From contig JAIELY010000003.1 in assembly GCA_019752555.1 (NCBI GenBank), positions 28,458-92,457 of the forward strand: DNA of 64,000 nt, given 5' to 3'. The position numbers and the translations under genes were made by a program. Source of the DNA: Rhabdochlamydiaceae bacterium (GTDB lineage: Bacteria > Chlamydiota > Chlamydiia > Chlamydiales > Rhabdochlamydiaceae). Under the pieces are notes generated by a model. The model made no database searches. It was not told where the DNA came from and worked only from the letters and a program-made list of their open reading frames with translations. Every line of letters begins with the position of its first letter. The stretch's first letter is position 1. Below, piece by piece: positions 26,407-34,943 of the stretch.

Positions 26407-27435
26407 ATGACGCTGAAAAAAGGCTATACGTTTGACGATGTTGCATTAGTTCCGCAATTTAACAACGTTCCTTCGCGTACAGAACCGTCTTTAGAGACGT
26501 GGCTGACGAAAAATAGAAAGGTTCAAATCCCTCTTATCTGCTCGAACATGGACACAGCAATCAGCGAGGACTTAGCAGATGTTTTGATTGCAAAAGGGTC
26601 GGTTCCTATTTTTCATCGGTTTACTACGCTTGAAGTTCAAGAGAAGTGGGTAAAAAAATATGGGGATCAGACATTTATTTCCTGCGGCATTCAGAAAATT
26701 GATGAGACGCGCGCACTTCTTGATGCGGGCGCAGCGGGGGTTTGCATCGATGTCGCGCATGGTCATTCTGATCGGATGTTTCATTTTATTCAGGAACTTA
26801 AGCGAACACATCCAAACAAAGAGGTGATTGCAGGGAATGTATGTACTGCAATGGCATACCATGATCTTGTGAATGCCGGTGCAGATGCTGTCAAAGTGGG
26901 GGTTGGCCCTGGCGCTGCCTGCACGACACGCATTGTCACAGGATTTGGAGTGCCTCAATTCACTGCGATTTATGATTGTGCAAAAATTGCTGAAAAGCTG
27001 CGCGTTCCATTAATTGCAGATGGGGGGATCCGCACGAGCCGGGATGTTGTTTTGGCACTCGCTGCAGGAGCTAGCACTGTCATGATCGGCAAGCGGTTTG
27101 CAATGACATCTGAGAGCGCAGCGCCTAAGCGAAAATCTGAGCGTTCTCCAACGGGTTGGGAGGCGAAGTTCCGCGGACAAGCCAGTGAAGATTTCCAAAA
27201 TGATTTTTACGGCGGGCTTAAAGAAAAAACGGTGGCAGAGGGGATCGACTTCTGGGGAAATGTGACAGGAAGCGCTGAGCTTTTAATTGCTGAGCTGCTC
27301 GGAGGCTTGCGCAGCGGTCTTACCTACGGGGGAGCTCGCAATATTAAGGAGCTGCAACGCAAAGCAGAGTTTATCGCGGTGACAGCGAACTACATGCATG
27401 AGAGTAAACCGCGCCCAGAATTTAGCGGAGGGTAA
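26407..27435 (+). CDS. IMP dehydrogenase/GMP reductase family enzyme lacking CBS domains
   Basis: 342-residue TIM-barrel enzyme of purine interconversion. [27 protein letters not shown] with catalytic Cys172, and [32 protein letters not shown] are family hallmarks. There is no CBS insert, and the C-terminal part ([24 protein letters not shown]) resembles GMP reductase more than IMPDH. The mobile flap reads [14 protein letters not shown], not the RGMGS of IMPDH. It could be a GMP reductase or a CBS-less IMPDH. Its stop is one base from the next start, so it is co-transcribed with the HD phosphohydrolase, which also concerns nucleotides. Confidence 0.85.
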   Translation: MTLKKGYTFDDVALVPQFNNVPSRTEPSLETWLTKNRKVQIPLICSNMDTAISEDLADVLIAKGSVPIFHRFTTLEVQEKWVKKYGDQTFISCGIQKIDETRALLDAGAAGVCIDVAHGHSDRMFHFIQELKRTHPNKEVIAGNVCTAMAYHDLVNAGADAVKVGVGPGAACTTRIVTGFGVPQFTAIYDCAKIAEKLRVPLIADGGIRTSRDVVLALAAGASTVMIGKRFAMTSESAAPKRKSERSPTGWEAKFRGQASEDFQNDFYGGLKEKTVAEGIDFWGNVTGSAELLIAELLGGLRSGLTYGGARNIKELQRKAEFIAVTANYMHESKPRPEFSGG

Positions 27436-27436
27436 C

Positions 27437-28675
27437 ATGAGTCCCTATACAAAGAAGATCTACGATGCTGTCCATGGCTTCATTCGGTTCAATGAATTGG
27501 AACGGGATCTTATTGATTCTGCTGCCTTTCAAAGACTTCATTACTTGCGCCAACTGGGGATCTCGTTTTTAGTTTATCCGGGAGCTACGCATACCCGCTT
27601 TGAACATTCGCTTGGCGCAATGGAGCTCACGACAAAGATTTTTGATCGGGTGCTATCAAAGTATGATAAAGCGGATCTTGTCGATGTCGATTACTGGAGA
27701 CAAATATTGCGTCTTGCCGCGTTGTGCCATGACCTTGGCCATCTTCCGTTTTCCCATGTAGCAGAAAAAGTGCTGCTCGGCAAAGGCGGGCATGAAAAAT
27801 GGACTCTTGCTGTGATTCAAAGTCCTGATCTTTTACCGATCTGGCAAGAGGTCCAAAAACGCTTTCCTGAGCATTCGGTGATAGAAGATTTGGCCAAAAT
27901 GGCAATTGGAGAGATCCATTTAAGAGAAATGGGGGTCAATTATTCTTTTTCTGCGTGGGATAAGGTGATGTGCCAAGTCATCACCGGAGATTTCTTCGGG
28001 TCTGATCGGATCGACTATTTACTGCGCGATGCTCAATTTACCGGTGTTTCCTATGGTCTATTCGATTACCATCAGCTGATTGAGATGCTTTGCATTGTCC
28101 CCTCTAAAGACGGGGGATTAGAGCTTGGGATCGAGGAGAATGGGATCGAATCGTGTGAAGCGCTTTTATTAGCACGCCACTTTATGCATCAAAGGGTCTA
28201 TCAATATCCAACGGTTAAATCGTATTCGTTTCATTTAGCCCGTTTTATGGCTCAATTTTATGAGAACACGTCTTACTTAAGTGATTTAAAAGGGTATTTG
28301 AGCATGACGGATAATGAAATTTTAACTGCTTTGCGTCATGCAGCTTTTGAGCCCACTGCAAAAGGACACATAGATGCTGCAGCTCTTTTAAAAAGAGAGC
28401 ATCGCTTTTTAGCAATCGAAGCACAAGAGGGGATCGGGGAGTCTGAGATCCTTGCAATTCAAGAAAAACTCAACATCCCGCAGGAGGCGATTTCCTGGAA
28501 TGTGTTTACAGGCAGCGCGAAAGAGACAGGTCTTGCTTTTCCGGTCCTTAATAGACGGGGCAATGTGATGGACGCTTCCCGTTGTTCTAAAATTGTAATC
28601 CCTTCCGGAATGAAAAATTGGGTCTATATCGCTCCTTGTTATGAACAACTTCTGCGCGAGGCTTTAGAGTGTTAA
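27437..28675 (+). CDS. HD-superfamily phosphohydrolase (dNTPase/SamHD1-like)
   Basis: 412 residues from the ATG at 27437, which follows GGAGGG; an upstream in-frame start inside the previous gene is unlikely. The N-terminus IYDAVHGFIRFNELERDLIDSAAFQRLHYLRQLG and THTRFEHSLGAMEL are typical of the HD-domain dNTP triphosphohydrolase-like family. The metal-binding HD is in LCHDLGHLPFSHVAE, and SGDFFGSDRIDYLLRDA supplies the distal Asp. Members hydrolyse dNTPs or related nucleotides. It is the middle gene of a tight run (one-base gaps) between the purine enzyme and the nucleotide-transporter-like gene, suggesting a shared role in nucleotide pools. Confidence 0.88.
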   Translation: MSPYTKKIYDAVHGFIRFNELERDLIDSAAFQRLHYLRQLGISFLVYPGATHTRFEHSLGAMELTTKIFDRVLSKYDKADLVDVDYWRQILRLAALCHDLGHLPFSHVAEKVLLGKGGHEKWTLAVIQSPDLLPIWQEVQKRFPEHSVIEDLAKMAIGEIHLREMGVNYSFSAWDKVMCQVITGDFFGSDRIDYLLRDAQFTGVSYGLFDYHQLIEMLCIVPSKDGGLELGIEENGIESCEALLLARHFMHQRVYQYPTVKSYSFHLARFMAQFYENTSYLSDLKGYLSMTDNEILTALRHAAFEPTAKGHIDAAALLKREHRFLAIEAQEGIGESEILAIQEKLNIPQEAISWNVFTGSAKETGLAFPVLNRRGNVMDASRCSKIVIPSGMKNWVYIAPCYEQLLREALEC

Positions 28676-28676
28676 G

Positions 28677-29954
28677 ATGATTCGGGAAAAATTACTCGCT
28701 ATTAGGACAGAGCTCAAATCGTTTACACTCAATGAACGGTTGTTTGTGTTATGTGCTATGCTATGCAGTTTTTTGATCTCTTCTGATTACTCGATCATCC
28801 GCCCGGTCAGTAATGCCGTGTTTATCACTGCCTATAGCTCAGCGATGTTCCCGTACGCTTGGCTTGCTGTGGTGCCTCTTAATTTTCTCATTGTCACGCT
28901 CTATAACAAATACTTGCCCAAGCTAGGCTGCTTTAAGATGTTTTTGAGTGTGGCTGGGATTGTCAGCTGCATTAGCTTGTTTTCTGCGCTCTTTTTAAAA
29001 AAAATAGAATGGCTTCCTTTCTTCTTTTATATTTGGAAGGAGGTCTACATCATGTTGATGTTCCAGTTGTTATGGTCTGTAATCCATAACGAAACACATC
29101 TGTCTCGGGCAAAATACCTCTATGGCATTCTATTTGGCATCGGCGCTTTGGGATCTATGACAGGAAGTTTGATTCCTAGCTTTTTAGCTGTAAGAATGGG
29201 ATCAGAAAATCTTTTGTTTGCCAACCTTCCGATTTACCTTTTACTTGGAGCTGCTTATTTTTTTCTTTTAAAGAATACTTCTGGAGGACTCCACTTAAGA
29301 GTGGAGAAGAAACAACCCTCTGTCAATACGCTTAAGCATGGAATTCAACTCATTACTCAATCGAAATTTCTAATTTTCATTCTTTCGATTGTGATTTTTA
29401 TGCAGGTTTCTTCTTCTTTGGTCGATTTTCAATTTAACCATTTTTTGGAAAAAACGATCGGGGATAAAGATCTGCGGACCCAGTATACCGGCCGGGTGAT
29501 GGCAATTGTTCATATGGCGACTCTTTCATTGCAGTTTTTGGGCTCTTTTCTACTCGTTCATTTTTTGGGAATTCGCCGCAGTCATTATTTAATTCCGTTG
29601 CTTTTGTGTATTAATAGCATCGGCTTTTTGTTCTTCCCGGCTTTTGCCATGATCTCATTTTCGTTCATTACCATTAAATGCTTTGACTTTTCTTTGTTTA
29701 CGGTAATTAAAGAGATGCTCTACATCCCCTTGGGGCAAGATGAAAAATTTCGGGCAAAATCTCTTATCGATGTCTTTGCTCATCGCACATCTAAGGCGCT
29801 AGCCTCCTTTTTAATTTTGGGTCTGCAATTGTTTGCAATCGCAGAGATTCAACCGATTCTGAGCTGGATTGGGATTGGAATTTTTGGAACTTGGTGTGCT
29901 GTTGCGATGCGTATGCTTAAAGATTCTCAAGCAGTGTTGACAAAACAGATCTAA
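28677..29954 (+). CDS. NTT-like / MFS carrier (nucleotide translocase-related)
   Basis: 425-residue inner-membrane protein with about 11-12 membrane helices. SSDYSIIRPVSNAVFITAYS and FTVIKEMLYIPLGQDEKF followed by RAKSLIDVFAHRTSKA resemble the conserved parts of the ATP/ADP translocase (NTT) family of chlamydiae and rickettsiae. It is shorter than authentic translocases (~500 residues) and lacks several of their charged helix residues as far as I can judge. It starts one base after the HD gene, so it belongs to the same transcript. A transport role with nucleotides or a related solute is inference; it could be a general MFS protein. Confidence 0.72.
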   Translation: MIREKLLAIRTELKSFTLNERLFVLCAMLCSFLISSDYSIIRPVSNAVFITAYSSAMFPYAWLAVVPLNFLIVTLYNKYLPKLGCFKMFLSVAGIVSCISLFSALFLKKIEWLPFFFYIWKEVYIMLMFQLLWSVIHNETHLSRAKYLYGILFGIGALGSMTGSLIPSFLAVRMGSENLLFANLPIYLLLGAAYFFLLKNTSGGLHLRVEKKQPSVNTLKHGIQLITQSKFLIFILSIVIFMQVSSSLVDFQFNHFLEKTIGDKDLRTQYTGRVMAIVHMATLSLQFLGSFLLVHFLGIRRSHYLIPLLLCINSIGFLFFPAFAMISFSFITIKCFDFSLFTVIKEMLYIPLGQDEKFRAKSLIDVFAHRTSKALASFLILGLQLFAIAEIQPILSWIGIGIFGTWCAVAMRMLKDSQAVLTKQI

Positions 29955-29996
29955 AGCTCTATATAAAACTTATTTCATCCTAAAGGTTTTCAACAC

Positions 29997-31679
29997 ATGG
30001 TTCCGATCGAAATTGATCTTTCTCCCGAACAGATTCTCAATGACCCTCTTCTCAATAAGGGGACTGCATTTACCCAAGAAGAGCGGGATGCTCTGGGACT
30101 AAATGGTTTTTTGCCCCCTCGGGTCGCAACTCTAGATGAACAGGCCAAGCGCCGTTATCAAAATTTCAAGCATAAAACGGATGAACTTTCCCGCTATACA
30201 TTTCTTTCAGGGTTGCAAAATCGCAATGAGATCCTTTTTTATCGCCTTGTCTCAGAGCATATTTCTGAAATGCTTCCGCTAATCTATACGCCGACAGTAG
30301 GGGATGTATCGATCCATTTTAGCGTGATGTACCGCCAGCACCGGGGGCTTTATTTTTCATATCCTCTGCGTGATAAAATCTCTGAAATCGTGGCACAGAT
30401 TTCCCATGAGGATCTCGATGTCATTGTGATTACAGATGGGGAGAGAATTTTAGGACTTGGGGATGTGGGAATTGGGGGGATGGCAATTCCTCAAGGAAAA
30501 TTAGCTCTTTATACATTGTTTGGAGGCATTCACCCTGCGCGCACACTTCCGATTATGCTCGATGTGGGAACAAACAATCAAAGTCTCATTGAGGACCCTT
30601 TTTACCTGGGGTGGCGCCACCCTCGGATCCGCGGCGCCGAATATGATCTCTTTGTCGACCAGGTGATCAAAGCGATTCATAAACGTTTTCCACGCGTTTT
30701 GCTCCAATGGGAAGATTTTGCAAAGCCAAATGCTCAGCCTCTACTCGAGCGTTATCGAGATGAGATCTGTTCCTTTAATGACGATATTCAAGGAACTGCG
30801 GCAGTAGCGCTTGCTGCAATTTTAAGTGCGCTGAAAGCTGCAGGCCATTCACTTACCCAGCAAAAAATTGTGGTTTTAGGAGGAGGCTCAGCAGGGCTTG
30901 GCATTTCCCGTCTGATCGTAGAAGCGATGAAAATGGAGGGGGTATCTGAGTCTGAGGCGCGCCGCTGCTTTTTTATTGTGGATATGCATGGTCTTATCCA
31001 TAGCGGCACTGTTTCTATTGACCCTGAGCAAAAACCTTTTGCACGCACCTCTTCAGAAATCTCAGAGTGGAAAGTGAGCGATCCCAAACATATTTCCCTT
31101 CTTGAGGTGATTCAAAATGCACATCCCACTGTTCTCATCGGGGTTTCCACAAGCCAAGGGGCGTTTAATGAACAGATCGTTAAAACGATGGCAAAATACA
31201 CCCTTCATCCGATTATTTTTCCTCTTTCGAATCCGACCTCTAAAAGCGAGGCAAAACCTGAAGATTTAATCCGATGGACGCAAGGAAAGGCGATTGTCGC
31301 GACAGGCAGCCCTTTTGCTCCGGTAGATTATGAAGGAAAAACGTATCAGATTGCTCAATGTAATAACGTAAGCATTTTCCCAGGCGTTGGGCTTGGTGTT
31401 GTCGTTTCAAAAACCCCGCGGGTGATTGATAAGATGTTTATCCGCGCAGCTCATGTGTTGAGCGAATATTCTCCGCGGATCAAAGATTTTCAAGCGCCTC
31501 TATTTCCTCCTCTTGAGCAATTGCGCAACGTTAGCCGCGCGATTGCGATTGCAGTTGTACAAGTTGCACAAGAAGAGGGCTTATCTGCTCCGTCTAGTCC
31601 TCAAGAGATCGAGCGCAGCGTCGATCTTAAGATGTGGTATCCGGAGTATCCTTTATACACCCGGAAGCAAAGCCGCTAA
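29997..31679 (+). CDS. maeA: NAD-dependent malic enzyme
   Basis: 560-residue cytoplasmic enzyme that decarboxylates malate to pyruvate. LLNKGTAFTQEER and LPLIYTPTVGDVSIHFS are the N-terminal malic-enzyme motifs. ITDGERILGLGDVGIGGM, DVGTNNQSL and the catalytic ..FAKPNAQPLLERYRDEICSFNDDIQGTAAV follow, then the Rossmann GGGSAGLGISRLI. It has the length of SfcA/MaeA and of eukaryotic mitochondrial NAD enzymes. With aconitase it suggests a functional TCA cycle with anaplerotic/cataplerotic exit. Its 3' end overlaps the convergent tpx by 27 bases. Confidence 0.94.
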   Translation: MVPIEIDLSPEQILNDPLLNKGTAFTQEERDALGLNGFLPPRVATLDEQAKRRYQNFKHKTDELSRYTFLSGLQNRNEILFYRLVSEHISEMLPLIYTPTVGDVSIHFSVMYRQHRGLYFSYPLRDKISEIVAQISHEDLDVIVITDGERILGLGDVGIGGMAIPQGKLALYTLFGGIHPARTLPIMLDVGTNNQSLIEDPFYLGWRHPRIRGAEYDLFVDQVIKAIHKRFPRVLLQWEDFAKPNAQPLLERYRDEICSFNDDIQGTAAVALAAILSALKAAGHSLTQQKIVVLGGGSAGLGISRLIVEAMKMEGVSESEARRCFFIVDMHGLIHSGTVSIDPEQKPFARTSSEISEWKVSDPKHISLLEVIQNAHPTVLIGVSTSQGAFNEQIVKTMAKYTLHPIIFPLSNPTSKSEAKPEDLIRWTQGKAIVATGSPFAPVDYEGKTYQIAQCNNVSIFPGVGLGVVVSKTPRVIDKMFIRAAHVLSEYSPRIKDFQAPLFPPLEQLRNVSRAIAIAVVQVAQEEGLSAPSSPQEIERSVDLKMWYPEYPLYTRKQSR

Positions 31680-32162
31680 TGCCTTACTGTAATCTGGCTC
31701 GCTTGTAATTTCCGGTACGACTTCGAAATAGATAAGTTTATCTTTTTCATCTAAGACAAAAACGGCTCGAGCAGAAAGTCCTGCTAAAGGTCCATCTTCC
31801 ATCAAGACTCCATAACTTAGCGCCGCATCTTTTCCTCTCATCATGGAAAGGGTGTGGACATTGTTCACTTTTTCAGCGCCGCAAAAACGTTTCTGTGCAA
31901 AGGGCAAATCTGAAGAGATCACTAAAACAACAACTTCTGGATGCGCACCTACAGCATCATTAAACTTCTTTGTCGATAAAGAGCAGACGGCAGTATCCAG
32001 ACTTGGAACAAAGGATAGCAATTTTCGCTTTCCTGCGTAATTTTTTAGGGACATTTCCGCAAGATCCGTATTCACTAATTTAAAATCGGGAGCTGTCATT
32101 CCAATTTTAGGGAGTGCGTTGCCTATTTGTATCACATTTTCTTTAAGTTTAACTTGTCCCAT
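31653..32162 (-). CDS. tpx: Thiol peroxidase
   Basis: 169-residue atypical 2-Cys peroxiredoxin that reduces lipid hydroperoxides. Peroxidatic Cys60 is in VPSLDTAVCSLSTKKF, and resolving Cys94 is in AQKRFCGAEKV, the spacing usual for Tpx. APDFKLV and the C-terminal VFVLDEKDKLIYFEVVPEI fit the family. The 3' end overlaps the convergent malic enzyme gene by 27 bases. Confidence 0.94.
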   Translation of the reverse strand: MGQVKLKENVIQIGNALPKIGMTAPDFKLVNTDLAEMSLKNYAGKRKLLSFVPSLDTAVCSLSTKKFNDAVGAHPEVVVLVISSDLPFAQKRFCGAEKVNNVHTLSMMRGKDAALSYGVLMEDGPLAGLSARAVFVLDEKDKLIYFEVVPEITSEPDYSKALAALLPGV

Positions 32163-32335
32163 AGAGCTATCCCGGTTGTAGTTGAAAGAGCTAAAAATTA
32201 ACCTATGAACGGATGCAAGGCAAGAAGAAAAGATCGCTTGCCTAATTTATAAAGATTTCATTAAAATCTTGTGAAAAATTTCTAAAACGCACGAAGGAAG
32301 CTCAGATTTTGATGAAAAATAGTCCTCAAATGAGA

Positions 32336-32341
32336 TATAAT
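32336..32341 (+). promoter_or_regulatory. Perfect -10 (TATAAT) before the 32389 gene
   Basis: TATAAT at 32336-32341, 48 bases before the chosen ATG. The matching -35 (TGAAAA at 32313-32318, 17-base spacer) is poor. Confidence 0.4.
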
Positions 32342-32388
32342 CCTCGCTGCGTAATGCCAATAATCTTTTGACTAACTATAGGTTGTGG

Positions 32389-33009
32389 ATGAAAGATACG
32401 ATGTTAAGCCCTTGTGAACATGAAGCGGAACGGATCCAATATTGGTTTGGTCGAGATAAGGAATCGATCCTTCCCGATCTTCTTAAACAATCTGCCTGCT
32501 TTGATCTTTTGCTCTCCCGCAAATGCGATCCAGTCAAAATTCCCCGCATCCCTTCTCAAGTCGAGCATTTAAGCCTTTATGGTTATGAAATTACTCAGGA
32601 TACCCCTCAGAAAAAGAACCTCACTACAGTCGAAAAAAGCCCGGTTAACCTAAAAACACTTCAAAGGCAAGCTGTCTCAAGATCGGATAAAGCCGCCTTG
32701 CATACCCATTGCTGCGTTAGCCAGAAGAGCGCGTATCTCATTGCAGAATCTAATCATCCCGCTGATTTAACTTCTGAAGGTAAAATTCAAAACTGGCAGC
32801 TTAAAGGGCACTTCTTTGCCTTTAAAAAGCTTAAAACGTTCCATAAGCAAAAAAAAGAGGGGCCAAGACCCCATCATATCGTTCCAATCCGTTCCTCTAA
32901 AGCTTCGAACTTAAAGAGGGAAGACCAGGAACTATGGGAAGAGATGATCCGAGCTAAAGAAAACCGTCTTTTCCATCTTGGGCGCGTAACAAAATATTTA
33001 GTTGACTAA
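32389..33009 (+). CDS. Hypothetical protein, basic, His/Cys-containing
   Basis: 206 residues from the ATG at 32389 (AGG-containing leader); a TTG start 7 codons upstream is possible. No signal peptide or membrane segment. Notable segments: LHTHCCVSQKSAYLIAESNHP in the middle and a basic RPHHIVPIRSSKASNLKRED near the end. The HHIVP string recalls HNH nucleases, but no Asn/His partner spacing supports that. The first 60 residues (CEHEAERIQYWFGRDKE) look helical. The gene is followed by an AT-rich spacer and another unknown gene. Function unknown. Confidence 0.65.
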   Translation: MKDTMLSPCEHEAERIQYWFGRDKESILPDLLKQSACFDLLLSRKCDPVKIPRIPSQVEHLSLYGYEITQDTPQKKNLTTVEKSPVNLKTLQRQAVSRSDKAALHTHCCVSQKSAYLIAESNHPADLTSEGKIQNWQLKGHFFAFKKLKTFHKQKKEGPRPHHIVPIRSSKASNLKREDQELWEEMIRAKENRLFHLGRVTKYLVD

Positions 33010-33165
33010 CCTTTTTTTACATCTCTAATCCATTCAGTATTAATTACTTATAAAAAATCCCAATCGCCGCAATTCTGTTTAATTGAAAATTTCGTTTATT
33101 ACAATTGAATAAAATCGTTTTAAATATTAAAATGTTTAATAAACCAAATAACCTTTGAGGTAATT

Positions 33166-33690
33166 ATGTCAATAGATTCAAATAATTATAATATTTTTTC
33201 ATGTCTGCCTCCCATTCCTCCTAGTCTAGAAGAGTCCATTCCTCCTAGTCTAGAAGTGTCCTTTCCTGTTTCCGATGACTCTGTTTTAGTTGTAATTCAA
33301 AGAGAAAAGCGGATAGAACCTTCAGAAGCTCTTCCAAGCTCATCTTCTAGCTCAGAAGAACCTTCCATAAAATTGCAAAGAACAATGAAGGAAACGCATC
33401 AAGTCTACTGCGAGTTATTTAATACAGATGAAATTCCTGAACTAGCAGAAAAAGAAAGTCTCCCCCTTTTAAGTAAACCTCGGAAGGCCGCATTTGGCTC
33501 TTTTAGTAAAGACTTGAGACAAGTTTTGTTTCTAGATAAAGTATTAAGTCTTTACGAAGAGGCCATTGAGGACCCCTCCTCATACGCAGATGTTAACATT
33601 AAGGATGTTGAGGATTGCAAAAAAATCCAAGAAAACAATCTCATTCTCAGTGCAAAATCGATTCTCGGTGCTTGTGCATTTCCCTCGTAA
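33166..33690 (+). CDS. Ser/Pro-rich effector-like protein with a tandem repeat
   Basis: 174 residues. Residues 17-32 are two copies of IPPSLE(E/V)S, followed by a serine/glutamate tract (ALPSSSSSSEEPS). The second half is helical (FSKDLRQVLFLDKVLSLYEEAIED). No signal peptide. AT-rich leader, GAGGT ribosome site, and a strong terminator right after the stop. Composition of the first 60 residues fits type III secretion signals; this is inference. It ends GACAFPS, so the Cys is one place off a CaaX box. No family recognised. Confidence 0.7.
   Translation: MSIDSNNYNIFSCLPPIPPSLEESIPPSLEVSFPVSDDSVLVVIQREKRIEPSEALPSSSSSSEEPSIKLQRTMKETHQVYCELFNTDEIPELAEKESLPLLSKPRKAAFGSFSKDLRQVLFLDKVLSLYEEAIEDPSSYADVNIKDVEDCKKIQENNLILSAKSILGACAFPS
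33214..33261 (+). repeat. 24-base tandem repeat inside the 33166 gene
   Basis: Two adjacent 24-base units, 33214-33237 and 33238-33261, identical except for one base. They encode an eight-residue Pro/Ser repeat in frame. Confidence 0.85.
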
Positions 33691-33699
33691 GAATTCGTT

Positions 33700-34470
33700 T
33701 TAAGGGCCAATATTTTGGCCCGTTTTTTTTGCAAAACCTACGTATCCTGTAGCTAAAGAGTTCGAAAAAACAAATCGAAAGTCTTTTGCAATTTTTTTCA
33801 AAAGAAAGCATTTCCAAAATGAAGAGTGGAAGAGATCAGGGTGTAGTCCTAACATTTTTTCAACAGTTAAATTGACCTCTTTGCATTGTTGTGTCAATTC
33901 CCTTGGAGTGATGAAATGGGAATAGAGGTGCATGTCTTTAGGGGCATTGGGAACACACCAATCGATTCCTTTGATCACCATGAGATAACTGAGAAAATTG
34001 CGATTAAAGGTGTGGAAGAAAAAAAGCCCATTAGGCTTTAACACGCGCCCCACTTCTTGAATCACAGTTTTTGGGTCATCTACGTGTTCCAAAAGATCCA
34101 TCGCTGCCACGATATCAAAACTATTGTTTTCAAACGGAAGATCTTCTGCCGCACGACAGAGATATGTGACGCTTTGGGTCGTATCACGCACTTGGGCCTC
34201 GCGCAAACTATTCATCGAAAGATCGATGCCAGTAACCTCATGGCCGGCTAATGCAAGGGTGTTGCTGAGTAATCCGCCGCCGCAACCGAGATCCAGCACT
34301 TTTTTATTCATTCCGACATGTTCTGCAATTGTTTCGAGGATCCAAGGATTGCGAGTAGCATTTTCAGCGCGTAAAAGAGCAATGGGATGATTTTGCCCTT
34401 CGTACCACTGTTCGTGAAGGGTATCGTAGAAGGTGTTGTTTACAATGGGCTTATTTTTTTTTCTTTCCAT
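33700..34470 (-). CDS. SAM-dependent methyltransferase, UbiG-like
   Basis: 256 residues from the ATG at 34470; a longer frame reaches 34533 but would overlap the upstream gene by 94 bases. NNTFYDTLHEQWYEGQNHPIALLR resembles the start of UbiG. SAM motif I is KVLDLGCGGGLLSNTLA, followed by GIDLS, YLCRAAEDLPFENNSFDIV and DLLEHVDDP, and HLYSHFITPREL. UbiG methylates polyprenyl phenols. Here it is the third gene of an operon with a type III polyketide synthase, so methylation of the PKS phenolic/pyrone product is an attractive alternative to ubiquinone synthesis. The 3' end crosses the terminator of the convergent gene. Confidence 0.85.
   Translation of the reverse strand: MERKKNKPIVNNTFYDTLHEQWYEGQNHPIALLRAENATRNPWILETIAEHVGMNKKVLDLGCGGGLLSNTLALAGHEVTGIDLSMNSLREAQVRDTTQSVTYLCRAAEDLPFENNSFDIVAAMDLLEHVDDPKTVIQEVGRVLKPNGLFFFHTFNRNFLSYLMVIKGIDWCVPNAPKDMHLYSHFITPRELTQQCKEVNLTVEKMLGLHPDLFHSSFWKCFLLKKIAKDFRFVFSNSLATGYVGFAKKTGQNIGP
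33704..33730 (+). terminator. Rho-independent terminator that also encodes the UbiG-like C-terminus
   Basis: GGGCCAA (33704-33710) and TTGGCCC (33715-33721) form a 7-bp stem with a 4-base loop, followed by G and eight T. It ends the plus-strand 33166 gene. The same bases on the minus strand are the last codons of the methyltransferase gene, whose stop is at 33700-33702. Confidence 0.85.
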
Positions 34471-34943
34471 ATAAAATTCCAATAGATCGTTTGATAGAGG
34501 AAAAACAGGGCCGCAAATCCCGTTTGGATCCATAAAAACAGCTTGAGAAAGTAAGCATTATCTAACCAGTTGCAAAGCCAATTTGGGGCTTGCCCGTGTA
34601 GAGTTGGCCAAATGAGTCCTGTAGCTGTAAGAAGAAGGGGATGGTTGAGAAATAAAAAAGAATGGAGCCACTGTTCGGTTGAAGGGCAGCATTCTTTATG
34701 GATAAATTCATCCTTGGTGACAAAGATACAAGAAAAAACACTAAGGGTGCAGTAAATTTTAAGATGAAAAGGGGAGTAGGGGATGCACAAGACATAACCC
34801 AAACAGATGAGAATTGTTAATGTATCCAAAGGGTGGCCGACTCTTTCCCACTTCGGCAGCCCTCGTTTAAGGTGGAAGAAAACTTCATCGATGAGGATCA
34901 CAATCGACTGGATCAAAAAGGGGAGTGTGATTAGGTAGAGCAT
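34440..34943 (-). CDS. Multi-pass membrane protein in a type III PKS operon
   Basis: 167 residues with about four membrane helices (LYLITLPFLIQSIVILIDEVF; LTILICLGYVLCIPY; CTLSVFSCIFV; FLKLFLWIQTGFAALFFLYQTI). Near helix 1, FFHLKRGLPKWERVGHPLDT, and the polar KDEFIHKECCPSTEQWLHSF in the middle, are conserved-looking charged loops with Glu, His and Cys. No family I can name. It overlaps the PKS gene by 13 bases and the methyltransferase by 31 bases, so it is translationally coupled. A role in modifying or transporting the polyketide lipid at the membrane is inference. Confidence 0.75.
   Translation of the reverse strand: MLYLITLPFLIQSIVILIDEVFFHLKRGLPKWERVGHPLDTLTILICLGYVLCIPYSPFHLKIYCTLSVFSCIFVTKDEFIHKECCPSTEQWLHSFLFLNHPLLLTATGLIWPTLHGQAPNWLCNWLDNAYFLKLFLWIQTGFAALFFLYQTIYWNFIWKEKKISPL

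Noticed and set aside
32389..33009. HNH-nuclease motif (HHIVP)
   Set aside because: The downstream Asn and His spacing of HNH domains is absent, and the residues lie in a basic tail.
33166..33690. CaaX box at the end of the Ser/Pro-rich protein
   Set aside because: The ending is CAFPS: the Cys is five residues from the end, not four, so it is not a CaaX motif.
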